This document shows, piece by piece, positions 1 to 9,700 of a DNA stretch of 64,000 nucleotides; position 1 is the stretch's first letter, and each line of letters starts with the position of its first letter. Position numbers and translations under genes: made by a program. The stretch is from positions 62,001 through 126,000 of the forward strand of contig SMMW01000032.1 in NCBI GenBank assembly GCA_004794655.1. Direction: 5' to 3'. Under the pieces are notes generated by a model. That model was not told the DNA's origin, did no database searches, and saw only the letters and a program-made list of their open reading frames with translations. The DNA comes from Marisa cornuarietis. Its lineage: Eukaryota > Mollusca > Gastropoda > Architaenioglossa > Ampullariidae.

Positions 1-193
1 AGTTGATCAGCATGTCTTAACAAAAAACAACAACAACAACAAAATATGCCAGTTTGGCTTTCATAGAATTTACACTACAGCTTGTTTAATGCATAGGAAA
101 CTGTTAACTCATACTAACATTGTTATTCTTTAAGAACCATTTTGATATTTAACGTTGTTGTGTATATCGGTTTCTAGCCATCTTCTTGTGCAG

Positions 194-436
194 ATGCCTA
201 GTACACATGATATGGGGAAAATAACCAACACATCTGGAGCCATCTTAAACACTAAGCCAATCATGGTCTTAGAAAATTCTGTTATCAAGATACAGTCCCT
301 CTCAGAAATCAGATGTGTTCCTGACATTCCTGAAGCAGTCAACTGTTCTCTAGTTGTCTCAATAATTAAGTGCACTTTTAAGAAACACTTCCCTGCTCAT
401 GACAGTGGTCTTGGTGTGCTGTACAAAGACTTCTTC
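194..436 (+). CDS. possible internal exon of an unidentified gene
   Basis: An open stretch of 81 codons follows an acceptor-like TGTGCAG and runs to a donor-like GTATGT at 437. The peptide is mixed in composition, not low-complexity, and lies upstream of two better-supported exons on the same strand. I do not recognise the family. The phase at 436 does not join directly to the exon at 1373, so another exon or another donor would be needed; a short candidate after the CTTACAG at 546-552 did not fit the phase either. It could be a chance open frame. Confidence 0.25.
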
Positions 437-1372
437 GTATGTTGTCTGCTCACTCCAAGCTTTTGCAACCTTTGCTTCCTGGTTTCATGCACTTTCTCTC
501 TCTCTCTCTATTTATATATATATACCTCATACATATAATGCTATTCTTACAGGTGAGTATCTTCTCCGGCTGCTGCATGGTTCTTTCTTGCTGTCTTAGG
601 GTCCATCTGTTCTATTTTCACCATGTCGATCTTGCTTAAATTTGTTTTGCACTCACATCTTAATGGTTCTTGACTAGTTAAGATGAAGATAAACAGTAAT
701 TGCTGTTAGATTATGAGACAAACTGAAAATTCCTAAAAAGTTGGAGAGTTCTTGAAAAAGCACTACAAAAAATCTTTTTTTGGTGGTGGGGGGTAGGAGT
801 GGGGTGGAAGAATTGAATGAAATGGATTAACATGTCTGTGAAAATGCTGGAAGTTGGGGTCATGTTCGAGGTACCCTAATTAGAACTAGACTGGGTTTTT
901 GTGGACATTCCTTCAGTGTATAAAAGGTAGACAGTTGTACTTTTAACGATATCCCAGAATTGTTTAGCTTTCTTCTTACAAAAATTTAGTTTAATTTTGC
1001 CAATAAAACAATCGAAAAAGGCACATTTTGTTATTTTTGTATGGATGATTCTTTTGAAACACTATTCCGAGCTTTGTGAACATTAAAAAACTGACAAATG
1101 TCCACTACATGCTCAATTTAACATTCAGTATTCAAATTAAGAATGGAAATGTTCTTGTATATTGGGGAAATGTGCTCTACAAATTCAATTCTTAACCCTT
1201 TACCTGCATGTCACAACTTAAGGTAGCCTACAACCTAACTGTTCCAGCTCTGCCTTTTTTTAGTAATGTGATGACCAGTTACTGTGAGTACACAGGAGAA
1301 ACTATCAGAGAAAGATATCCTATGCCTGACCTTGGGCAAATGTGTCTAGTAACAACAGTTTATTAATTTCAG

Positions 1373-1646
1373 CAAGACCATCCTGGTGAAAAGGAGATCA
1401 GATGCCTTCATCAATTTAGATACCCTAAAAGAGAAACAGATGACTGACATTGGTATGATTTCCTGGACAGTTTTGTGGGAGAAATTCACATGGATAAGTG
1501 ACTGCATTTAATTTATGCATTTGTGTTTCTTCTGTTTTTGTCCTGCCACATGGAATTGTGCAGAGTATTATTCCTCATCTGGGCTGGTATTATTCATGGC
1601 ATTGTCACAGCCATATTCCAGTTTCGGCTCTGATGTATGGAATTGA
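1373..1646 (+). CDS. 3'-terminal coding exons of an unidentified gene
   Basis: Two exons are proposed: 1373-1455, after TTTCAG and ending in the donor GTATGA, and 1564-1646, after a long pyrimidine-rich tract and TGTGCAG. They join in phase and end at TGA 1644-1646. The joined peptide runs from about KTILVKRRSDAFINLDTL to a C-terminus ending in FGSDVWN. An AATAAA lies about 200 bp past the stop, which supports a terminal exon. The rest of the gene would lie to the left, partly outside the window. I do not recognise the product. It would converge with LRRC42. Confidence 0.4.
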
Positions 1647-1846
1647 AATTTCATGGTTACCTGTCATTGAAGAGATAACAGTTTACAGTTATTTTAAATA
1701 TTACTGACTGCATGCAAATTATTTTTTATGAACTGTTAACGTGTTCTGCTCACAGTGGGATGCTGTGCTCCATGGACTGGTAATTGTGTGTGGTTGGGGA
1801 AGCACAAAAATTGAGGGGAGATGATGTGCCCTATAAATCCTGCTAT

Positions 1847-1852
1847 AATAAA
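1847..1852 (+). terminator. candidate polyadenylation signal
   Basis: A perfect AATAAA about 200 bp downstream of the proposed stop codon at 1646. It is the first such signal after that stop on the plus strand. Confidence 0.4.
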
Positions 1853-2339
1853 ACTGCAATCAACCACAAGGCCAATGCAGCCTAAAACACCTCAAGAACT
1901 ACAATGGGGTCATTGGTGTCCTGTTTACAAGTATATTCCATATGAAACCAATGGATCAAATCAAACTTTATTATCTGTACAAGCTATAGTCGACAATATT
2001 TTTCACAAGTAGATCTACAAACATAATGCACAGACGTACCCATACATAACGAGCAAATATACGCCCTCTCACATAATAATGACACATTTCTCCACACACA
2101 ATAGAGCTCCATGCACTTTAACATGAGGCACCGAAGCTGAACATATTTATCAATTCTGGTCAGTCTGCACACTACGCTATGATATTTAGAAAATGTATGA
2201 AGGTATATTGCAGCTATCCTTCCACCTGTGACTGCCGCAAGTTAACACCACTCTTCAGTTCCAAGTGTGGTGGATCAGTTTTAACTCTGTCCGGTAGCTG
2301 ATATGTCAGAAAATAACTCCTCTATTCAATTCATTGCCT
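1853..2339. other. intergenic stretch
   Basis: I see no gene here. The minus-strand open frame around 1984-2172 has unlikely composition and no family resemblance. The missing C-terminal exon of LRRC42 could lie in this stretch, but I could not find it. Confidence 0.4.
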
Positions 2340-3050
2340 TTACCTTTAACTATGCCAAGTGAACTGAAACTGAAAGCTGACCAGGGCTGAAAAGTGCAAA
2401 GTTATGATCAATGGCAACGGCAAAGTAGAGATCTTTATGAACGGGGTACAGCTTGAAGAGGTAAGCAGCTTCAAATACTTGCCAAGAGGCAACAGTGGCA
2501 ATGGCTATGCTGGATAGGATCAGGCATAGCCATAAGATAAGGTTCACTACCAAGTACAAGCTGTACAAATCCCTGGTAGTGCCGATCCTGCTCTACGGAT
2601 GTGACACATAGACTCTCATTTGTTTGTCGAAATGGAATGGACAATCCAGGCATTCGAGAACAAGTGCCTGAGGAGGCTGCTCCGTACCTCATACAAAGAA
2701 CATAAAATCAGCGACTTTGTAAGAAACAAGATTGTCACACTGGTAGGACACCAGGAACCTCTACTGTCAACACTCAAGTGACGTAAGCTGGTCTTCTTTG
2801 GCCGTGTGACCCGGCACGACACCTTGTTTAAGAGTATTCTTCAAGGCACACTGGAGAGTGGCCGACGCCGTGGTGGCCAAAGGAAGTACTGGCTAAAGAA
2901 TGTCAAAAACTGGACTGGTCATCCTGTACAGGACCTGCTCACTATCGCCCACAATAGGCAAGAGTGGCGGCCTTATCAGCTACTGCAAGCATCCATGTGC
3001 TCCCCACTAACGACAGGTGCCAGTCAAGGGACGACTGACCGACTGACTGA
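2340..3050 (+). mobile_element. 3' fragment of an RTE-type non-LTR retrotransposon, decayed
   Basis: Broken reading frames match the C-terminal part of LINE polymerases. Around 2395-2480 there is a KVMINGNGK...FKYL stretch typical of the region after the catalytic FADD box; around 2640-2780 a CLRRLLR-like stretch; and at 2781-2990 a segment starting LVFFGRVTRHD and continuing with a basic GRRRGGQRKYW run. The copy ends near 3030-3050 in tandem TGAC units, a tail type common in RTE elements. It has several stops and is 5'-truncated. The clade is inferred from the tail and the C-terminal motifs only. Confidence 0.7.
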
Positions 3051-3762
3051 TGCCAGCTGGGTTGGCAAAGCCTTTAACCAGTCAAGTGCATGCATGGAGT
3101 TTACTCAACCATCCAAAAAGAAGAATGTTAGCGTGCAGAAGATGTGCAACTCTGCAGAAGAATGACAGTCCTGAAGATTTTTTTGTTGGTGTCCATGCAT
3201 TTTTTTTCTGGGATTTCTATTTCTTGCATCTAATTGCATCATTGCTAGAGTATCTCAAAGTTCAAATATACTGATTTAGTAAAAAGAAATCTTCTGATGA
3301 AGGATCTTTCCACCTTGTCTGTGATGTGTTACTTTCCTGGTCACCTGCAGTACAAATATTTTGGTGAAAATGGTGTGACTGCTTAGAAACTTAATACTCT
3401 ATGGTGATGTGATTTTAAACTGGCATAAAATCTGTAACGAACCATATTATCCCCTAAAAAAGACTGCCGTTTCATTGCTTCATTTGTAAGAATTTCCATA
3501 CAGTAAAAACCCATGGGCTGAATGAAGAAGCAAATGCATTATTGAGGTAAAGAAAACTCATGGAAGCTGTGGAAGGGAAGTAATGAGCAAAAATTAAACT
3601 CCATTTGTTCCTTTGTAAAATACAGAAACCAATGAAGAAGGAAGAGGATATAAAAACAGGCATAACTATGCAACAGTTTACACTTGCCATTAGTAAAAAA
3701 AAAACAGTTACACCAACAGCAATCATAGACAACCCTTTTCCTGCATGAAGGCAAACTCTTAC
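3051..3762. other. no gene resolved; possible LRRC42 3' region
   Basis: Nothing coding can be supported. On the minus strand the LRRC42 frame stays open to about 3539 if the donor at 3762 is ignored, but that extension is rich in F, C, L and Y and looks like translated intron or 3' UTR. Confidence 0.35.
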
Positions 3763-6595
3763 TTTGCTTCTGTTGTCTGCTTTTATGGCATCTGTGCAAT
3801 TTTGCTTCAGTTTTGTTCAGTGAAGGTTGATCAAGCGGACTGCTGCAGGAACAAAGACATCTGCTGACCAGCAGCAGCTTTTGGGGGATGATAGCAGTAT
3901 TAGCTTGGGCGAAATCCTTACGTTTCCTTTTTCTGCCATCTAATAAAATATGTGACTGTTTAAGTGATTTTGATGGTTGTGAATAAACAAGTGTTGTAGA
4001 AAACATAGTCCTACTCTGTGACACAGTTGCCATTAAGTTTTTATAAGCTAATTTTCAGCCCCACCACCCAATAATGTACATATGGTTTATCATCAAATAA
4101 GTCTAAAGACAATATCCCCAGTTCATGACAGGTTTTTTTTCACTTTTTACCAATATAAGAATGAAAACCGTTCAGAGGATTATCAAAATATCCCACCTAT
4201 CAAACTTTGCTGACTGAACAGTAAACTTGCTTACAGAATTTTTGTAGCTGTGTCATCACATGTGGTATGTGAGGTTTTTGCTGGAATTCATTTAGCCAAG
4301 TTCTGAACAAGGATGCAGCCCAGCCAGTTGTCTTCACATAAAAAGCCTGCTGGGCATGTAAACAGTCTTCATTGGTAACCTGAAGATTCTGTGAATGTGA
4401 AAGCAGAAAGTGGCAGGTCTGCTTGCAACATGGATGACTTATTCCTGTGGCTGAAAGACGTATAACAGCTAGGTGCTGAAATACATGAAGGTAACGTAAA
4501 CTTGCAGCAGTCAAGCTGGGATTATCTGCAACAACAGCAATTATATCTTGCTTTTAATTTATCATTACAAAAGTGTTTCCCATTGTGTAAAATCATGAGT
4601 AAGACAGCTTCAAAAATTCAAAAAACAATTTGCAAAGGAGTACGAAGAAAAAAAACAGAGTTTAGCACTGGGAGTCTGAAGACATAAAGTTTAGGTTGTA
4701 AGTCTCCTATAAGACAAATGGAGAAGCAAGTTTACATGCATATAACCATGACATGAACAACTTGAGGAGTTTCTTGACAACATGGATCATGATCATGATA
4801 AAAAAAATCATGTATACATTTTGAATTTTGATGTGTACTATTTTTCTGCAACAGATTGATGAAGGCCCATGCAAAAATCCACTAACAATCTTACAGTTAG
4901 AAAACCCTTAACAGTTTTAACTGGAGAACTTGCATTTTAAATGATTAACTAAGACACAATATTAAATATAAGAGAAGGATTTCCAACAAGTAAAGCCATA
5001 ACAATTACACAAAAACTTCCCAATTATTTGCTAATAGATAACACTGATCAATTGATAGTCATTACAGCCTATGCTATTAAATGAGAAGAATTTTTTTATT
5101 AATACAACCAAAAGCGAATGTTAAAAAGGCTGCATGTTTCTGCATTTAACTGGTTTTTTTAGTGCAAATTATTTGATCTATGCTTCTTACTGGGCTTCTC
5201 ATCATGCTGGACTGTTTTTCAGGCCTGCTGAGTGGTGCAAGTCAACAGCAATACAGATCTTAAATTAGCATCACACTGTCAAATCCATTAACATTTTAAT
5301 GAACTTCTTCACATTAGACATCCATTATAATTAACACACACAGACATACAATTTGCACATCAAAGCATAAATATATGTGAAGTAAAAACCTGACAAATCC
5401 AAAGAGTGAAGATTTAAGGGCCCTCTTTGCATCACACGTACAGGAGCTGTCATCCTCTGGATGCCATTGTTTGACAATCCATTGCCACACAACACCAAAA
5501 CCTGAAGCCTGCAATACATAGCAACATTCTGAATTTGAATACAGAAATAAATGTTACTGTATGTGTAATGATCCTTTCTGTTAAAAAAAAACTTTTTCAT
5601 CAGTGTTAATGTGGGGTGCAGCACTAGCCACACCTTTAGCAAAATTAGCAGCTTAATTATATGTTATATTGTATATACATCTGTCTTTGGTCAGTGTTTA
5701 TATGTATTGTCTTCTCAATCTTACATCAACATTTCAACGTTTTTTCAGCACTCCTTACATTCTTGTCACTATGGATAATCTATGTTTTAATATGCAATTT
5801 AAAAAAGACTTTTGACTTCTTTTAAACAAGTGTTAAATAAAGAATATGTGAACATGGCAGAAGAAATTTCAGAACTGAAGCAGGAAGAAAAAGAAGTGGA
5901 GAAAAAGAATGCCGTTCTTGTCTTCGTATCGATGACTATAAATTACTGAGATGTTCTTAAATCTGAAAATTGATTGAGGAACAGCTTTCTTATAGGGAGG
6001 GGGGGAGGGAGGAAAACATGGCGGCCATAACAAAATGGCTCGCGGCATTATCGTCTGCTCGCTCCACTCAATTGCCCAATTGTACCTAATGAACTAAACC
6101 TAAACCTAAACCAAACCCTACCCCAAACCTCTGACAAAATAACATAGACCAGCCTGTGACCTCACATTCCCCCCCCCCCTCTATAAGAAAGTTCTGCCTT
6201 GATGGATTCATCAACAAACGAATAACCCCATAACATCACCTGTCCAGTTTTGCAATGTGCGCCAAAAGTTCATGGTCATCCCCTAAGCCACAATATGCCA
6301 CATCAAGCTTACTCAAACAGGTAAAAAGCTGCAGGTGCTCAATGTAGTTGTTTATCATCACATGAGCCCCTCTGATGTTCATTTCCGACAGCAGAGTCGC
6401 CCCATAAGCAGCCGAGAACAGGCGAAGCGCTCGCACAGACCCTTGTGGGTTTTTGTGAAGAGTGAACATTTCTCGAGCCTGAGCTTCATTAAATATTTTT
6501 TCACCCACGACCTCAGGATAGTTGATAAATGAATCAACTATGTTAATATTCGTCACAACATAGGATAAACAGATATCGAATAAAGTAAAAGACAT
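3763..6595 (-). CDS. LRRC42: leucine-rich repeat-containing protein 42, 3' end unresolved
   Basis: Coding exons, 5' to 3' on the minus strand: 6595-6240, 5508-5390, 4525-4235, 4047-3763; phases agree at each junction (about 350 residues so far). Exon 1 encodes a segment like vertebrate LRRC42 around its SLFSLVLGFI...FPE block; exon 2 carries the hallmark RMTAPVRVMQRG followed by LHSLDLS; exon 3 has the next LRR (NPSLTAASLRYLHVFQHL) and a TTGWAASLFRTW motif corresponding to TEGWADQIVLQW; exon 4 has a basic GRKRKRKD run. The ATG at 6595 is preceded by an in-frame TAA, so this protein lacks roughly the first 80-90 residues of the vertebrate form. A final exon with the acidic, tryptophan-containing vertebrate C-terminus was not found. 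The exon 4 acceptor has a weak pyrimidine tract. The family's role is poorly known. Confidence 0.85.
5983..6197. mobile_element. short inverted-repeat (MITE-like) element in LRRC42 intron 1
   Basis: The left end reads CTTTCTTATAGGGAGGGGGG and the right end is nearly its reverse complement (CCCCCCCTCTATAAGAAAG). The roughly 215-bp body has no coding potential. It contains a GGCGGCC/GCTCGCGG patch and a run of CCTAAA-like units. No clear target duplication was seen, so the class is undecided. Confidence 0.5.
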
Positions 6596-6794
6596 GGCAG
6601 CAGTTTAAACTTCCCGCGGGAACTGGCGAACTACACATTTGACACACTATAGAAGTCTGTGCTGTGGTGGTGATGTCCCGCTCACTGCCCATCATTAGAG
6701 AACGTGTTACACACCAGATGTGTAGTTATTACACAGATCATCCCGTGTGATGTCAGGTGTCAGGTGACTGTGTCACAGATCACTTGACAGTATA
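6596..6794. promoter_or_regulatory. shared divergent promoter of LRRC42 and GPLD1
   Basis: Only 199 bp separate the two divergent start codons, so both 5' UTRs and core promoters must fit here unless upstream non-coding exons exist. The interval holds a perfect 12-bp palindrome TTCCCGCGGGAA (6611-6622), which contains E2F-like TTCCCGC half sites, and two CAGGTG E-boxes at 6754-6759 and 6761-6766. There is no convincing TATA box. Promoter function is inferred from the geometry. Confidence 0.6.
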
Positions 6795-9700
6795 ATGGCA
6801 GGGCAACTTGTCGGATGGTGTTTTGTTTACTTTACTTTCTTTTCTTTTGTGTGCCAGATTAAATGCTGCGGACCAGCAGTCCACACGGAAATAAGTATAA
6901 CATTTCAACATATTACGTACGATAACGTACGATATTTATTATAGATGAAGAAAATTGTACAGTGTGTACTGTTTTGAAAATTTGCGTAAAGTGAGATTTA
7001 AATCGAAAATATTTGGGGGGTTGCATGGGATCGGGGGGAGAGTATAGATGGGTCGGTTCAGTACTATCGTAGAATTAACACCGATCAAGAATTAACAGAT
7101 CGAATAATTGTTCACCAGCAATAGTTACAGATACTAAAGATACAGAGCGAAAGAAATCATGAATAAAATAATTAATTACACATTATAACATCGCCAGACA
7201 GTTTCCCATTCATTTGCACACATCAGTTAACATGGATTAACACCATTTAGGCTATATGATGTGTAGGACGGTAGGGGTCTTGACTGTAATTTTCTCTTAT
7301 ATGTAATGATGGCTGCTTAATAAATTATTTGAATTAAACTGCACTATCTTGACTATGATCAAGGGCGTTTACACTGTACGTGCCATTAAACTAATAATTA
7401 TATACACTCTGATGGGTTAAACCGAACAGATTAAACAAGTGAAAGAATGTCAAAAGAATATACATGAGAAATACGATCTCTTGCATTTATTATTTTAATT
7501 GCTATTATTTTCTGTTGTGAGGTTACCGAGCACAAGACTACTTTCACTCAAAATATGCAGAAAATTTGAAGCTTCAAGAGGTGGGTATATATATATAGAA
7601 CATATATATAGTCTGCCAATTTGACAGTTGCTTATAATTTAATGAAAACTTATTTAAAATATGACTGTGCCTTATAACAGAAGCTTAAGGACCATTAATT
7701 GTAATGGTAAAGAACAACAAGAGGTGTTAAGAAAAAAATTAACATATAAAAGAAAATTGATGAATGCAAGAGAAAGCATGCAGGCTTGGGTTTGGGGAGG
7801 CAGCCAAAGGATGCATGAGTAGTGTTTCAGTGTGCCAGTTATAATGATGGTGGGAAATTTGCAGACAAAAAATTTTGTGGCTGAGTCTCCTGCATTACCT
7901 TTAGATTTTTGTGCCAGATGAAATTAAACTTTAACTATTTGAAGCTCATATAAGACTATTGACATTGCTGAGTTTTGAATTTAGAAAGATATTTTTTTTG
8001 GTTCTGTTTTCAGTTGCTTCTTAAACACCAGGATGCACTTCAGGCAGGAAGTCCCTATCCTGATGCTTACTATCCAGATATTTGTGCCAATGGTAAATTT
8101 CCGTAATTTGATATATTTGCTGTCAGTAATTAAAGTTGTAATAGAAAGCAATAGTTGCTCGATCTTTAGCATGCACTTGCTCATTCACACTTGCGGTGAC
8201 TGTCAGATATCCAGAGATGGCCGTTCTTTGCAATCTCTACTGCATGCAGTAAATGGATAGGATAAATAAATGATCTTCTAACATCAAAAATGCAAGGAGG
8301 TCTAAGTAATCATTTGTTCTGCAGATAAAGAAATGGCACTTTTGACTGACAGAAAATAATACTTTCTTTGTTTGGAGCTTTTTATATGTCTTTAAAATAC
8401 CTTCAAAGGAAAGTGATACTCTGTGTAGCCTGAGAGATAAACATGCACCCGCTTCAAAGATCCATTGCATGAGTAACACTGAGAGGGAATAAAGTTTTGG
8501 GTTTATTGCAGGAAAGTACCATGATATAGCAGAAGACACACACTGGACGCCATTTATGAATGCTACCATCAATTATATCCGCTCCAAGTACCCGCCTCCT
8601 TGGGATCTGGCAAGTTATTTGTAATTTTCAGTATGATCTCTTTAAGTTACATTTGACCCCTATGTTTGTTTGAATGGATGAGTGGGTAGGGTATATGGGG
8701 TGCCAGGCTATGGTAGCCTCTCTGGTGGGTGTGGCACATCATGTCATGTCATGAACAAAGTTTTGCACAGTGTTTATATTTTAATTGTTCTCATTTTGTA
8801 TTCTATGTCTGAGTAGACTGGCAGTACATTTATGAAACCCCAAGTGCTTATGTTTGTACTGTGCAGGCAACAGAGAAGCTCGTGGTGTTTCTTCTGGGTG
8901 TTGCTTCACATCAAGTTGCAGATGTTCTGTGGCACAGTCTAGGCATTCAGCAAGGATTTTTGCAAGCTATGGCCGCTGTCAGTGTCTATGATGTCCTTAG
9001 AAATAAGAAAACTTGAATATGAATTTTATTGAAAAGGTCGTTGGTCCATTTTAAAAAAGGAAAATACACAATGCAGCCACCATATTAGCACCATATGAAA
9101 AAAAAATCCACGTGGGTGAGTGCATGAGGGTTTTGATCCACTGACCTGCCCGGCCCTGACGGGATCACTCAGCCACACCCTCACATGCTCTGCACATCCC
9201 ACCCAACGCTTGGTACACAAATGTCACAAAACTCAAGACATGACTATACACAAAAAATACACGTATGCACGCACACACGCACACCGAAAAAAATAGGAAG
9301 CAAACACAAAAACTCTGAGGCTTTCAATCAGGGCGGATGATGAAACAGGGAGATAATTGATGCTCAGTCTTTTTCTCTTTATGAGCTTGGAGATGCTAAA
9401 TTTTGGGGTTTGCAACAATAGCTAACTGGCTGGAACCAATAGCCAGCCATGCTTCAATCCTGAAGTTTTGTGCCACAATAAAATAAAATAATAACATGCA
9501 CACAAGGGTAAATAGACAGCTAATGGCTCCAAGAGCCCCTCCAGTCAGCTTTGAGTCGATGACAAAACAGGATTCAAGTCAAGCGCCGATGGTTTCAAGC
9601 AAGCTAGAGAAGAAAAGCGCACTCATCAGCAACCAAGGATTGTTTTTATCTGCCTTATCCCTCTAGAGCCAGATAACAATATTGGAAAATGATGCCAGGT

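Noticed and set aside
2350..2822. Minus-strand open frames at 2.35-2.82 kb
   Set aside because: They are antisense to the LINE polymerase fragment on the plus strand.
3539..3762. Extension of LRRC42 to the stop at 3539
   Set aside because: The added residues are rich in F, C, L and Y and unlike the acidic tryptophan-containing C-terminus of the family. I prefer the donor at 3762, but the true end remains unresolved.
6095..6130. Interstitial telomere repeat
   Set aside because: The CTAAACC-like units are few and irregular, do not form TTAGGG arrays, and lie inside a small inverted-repeat element.
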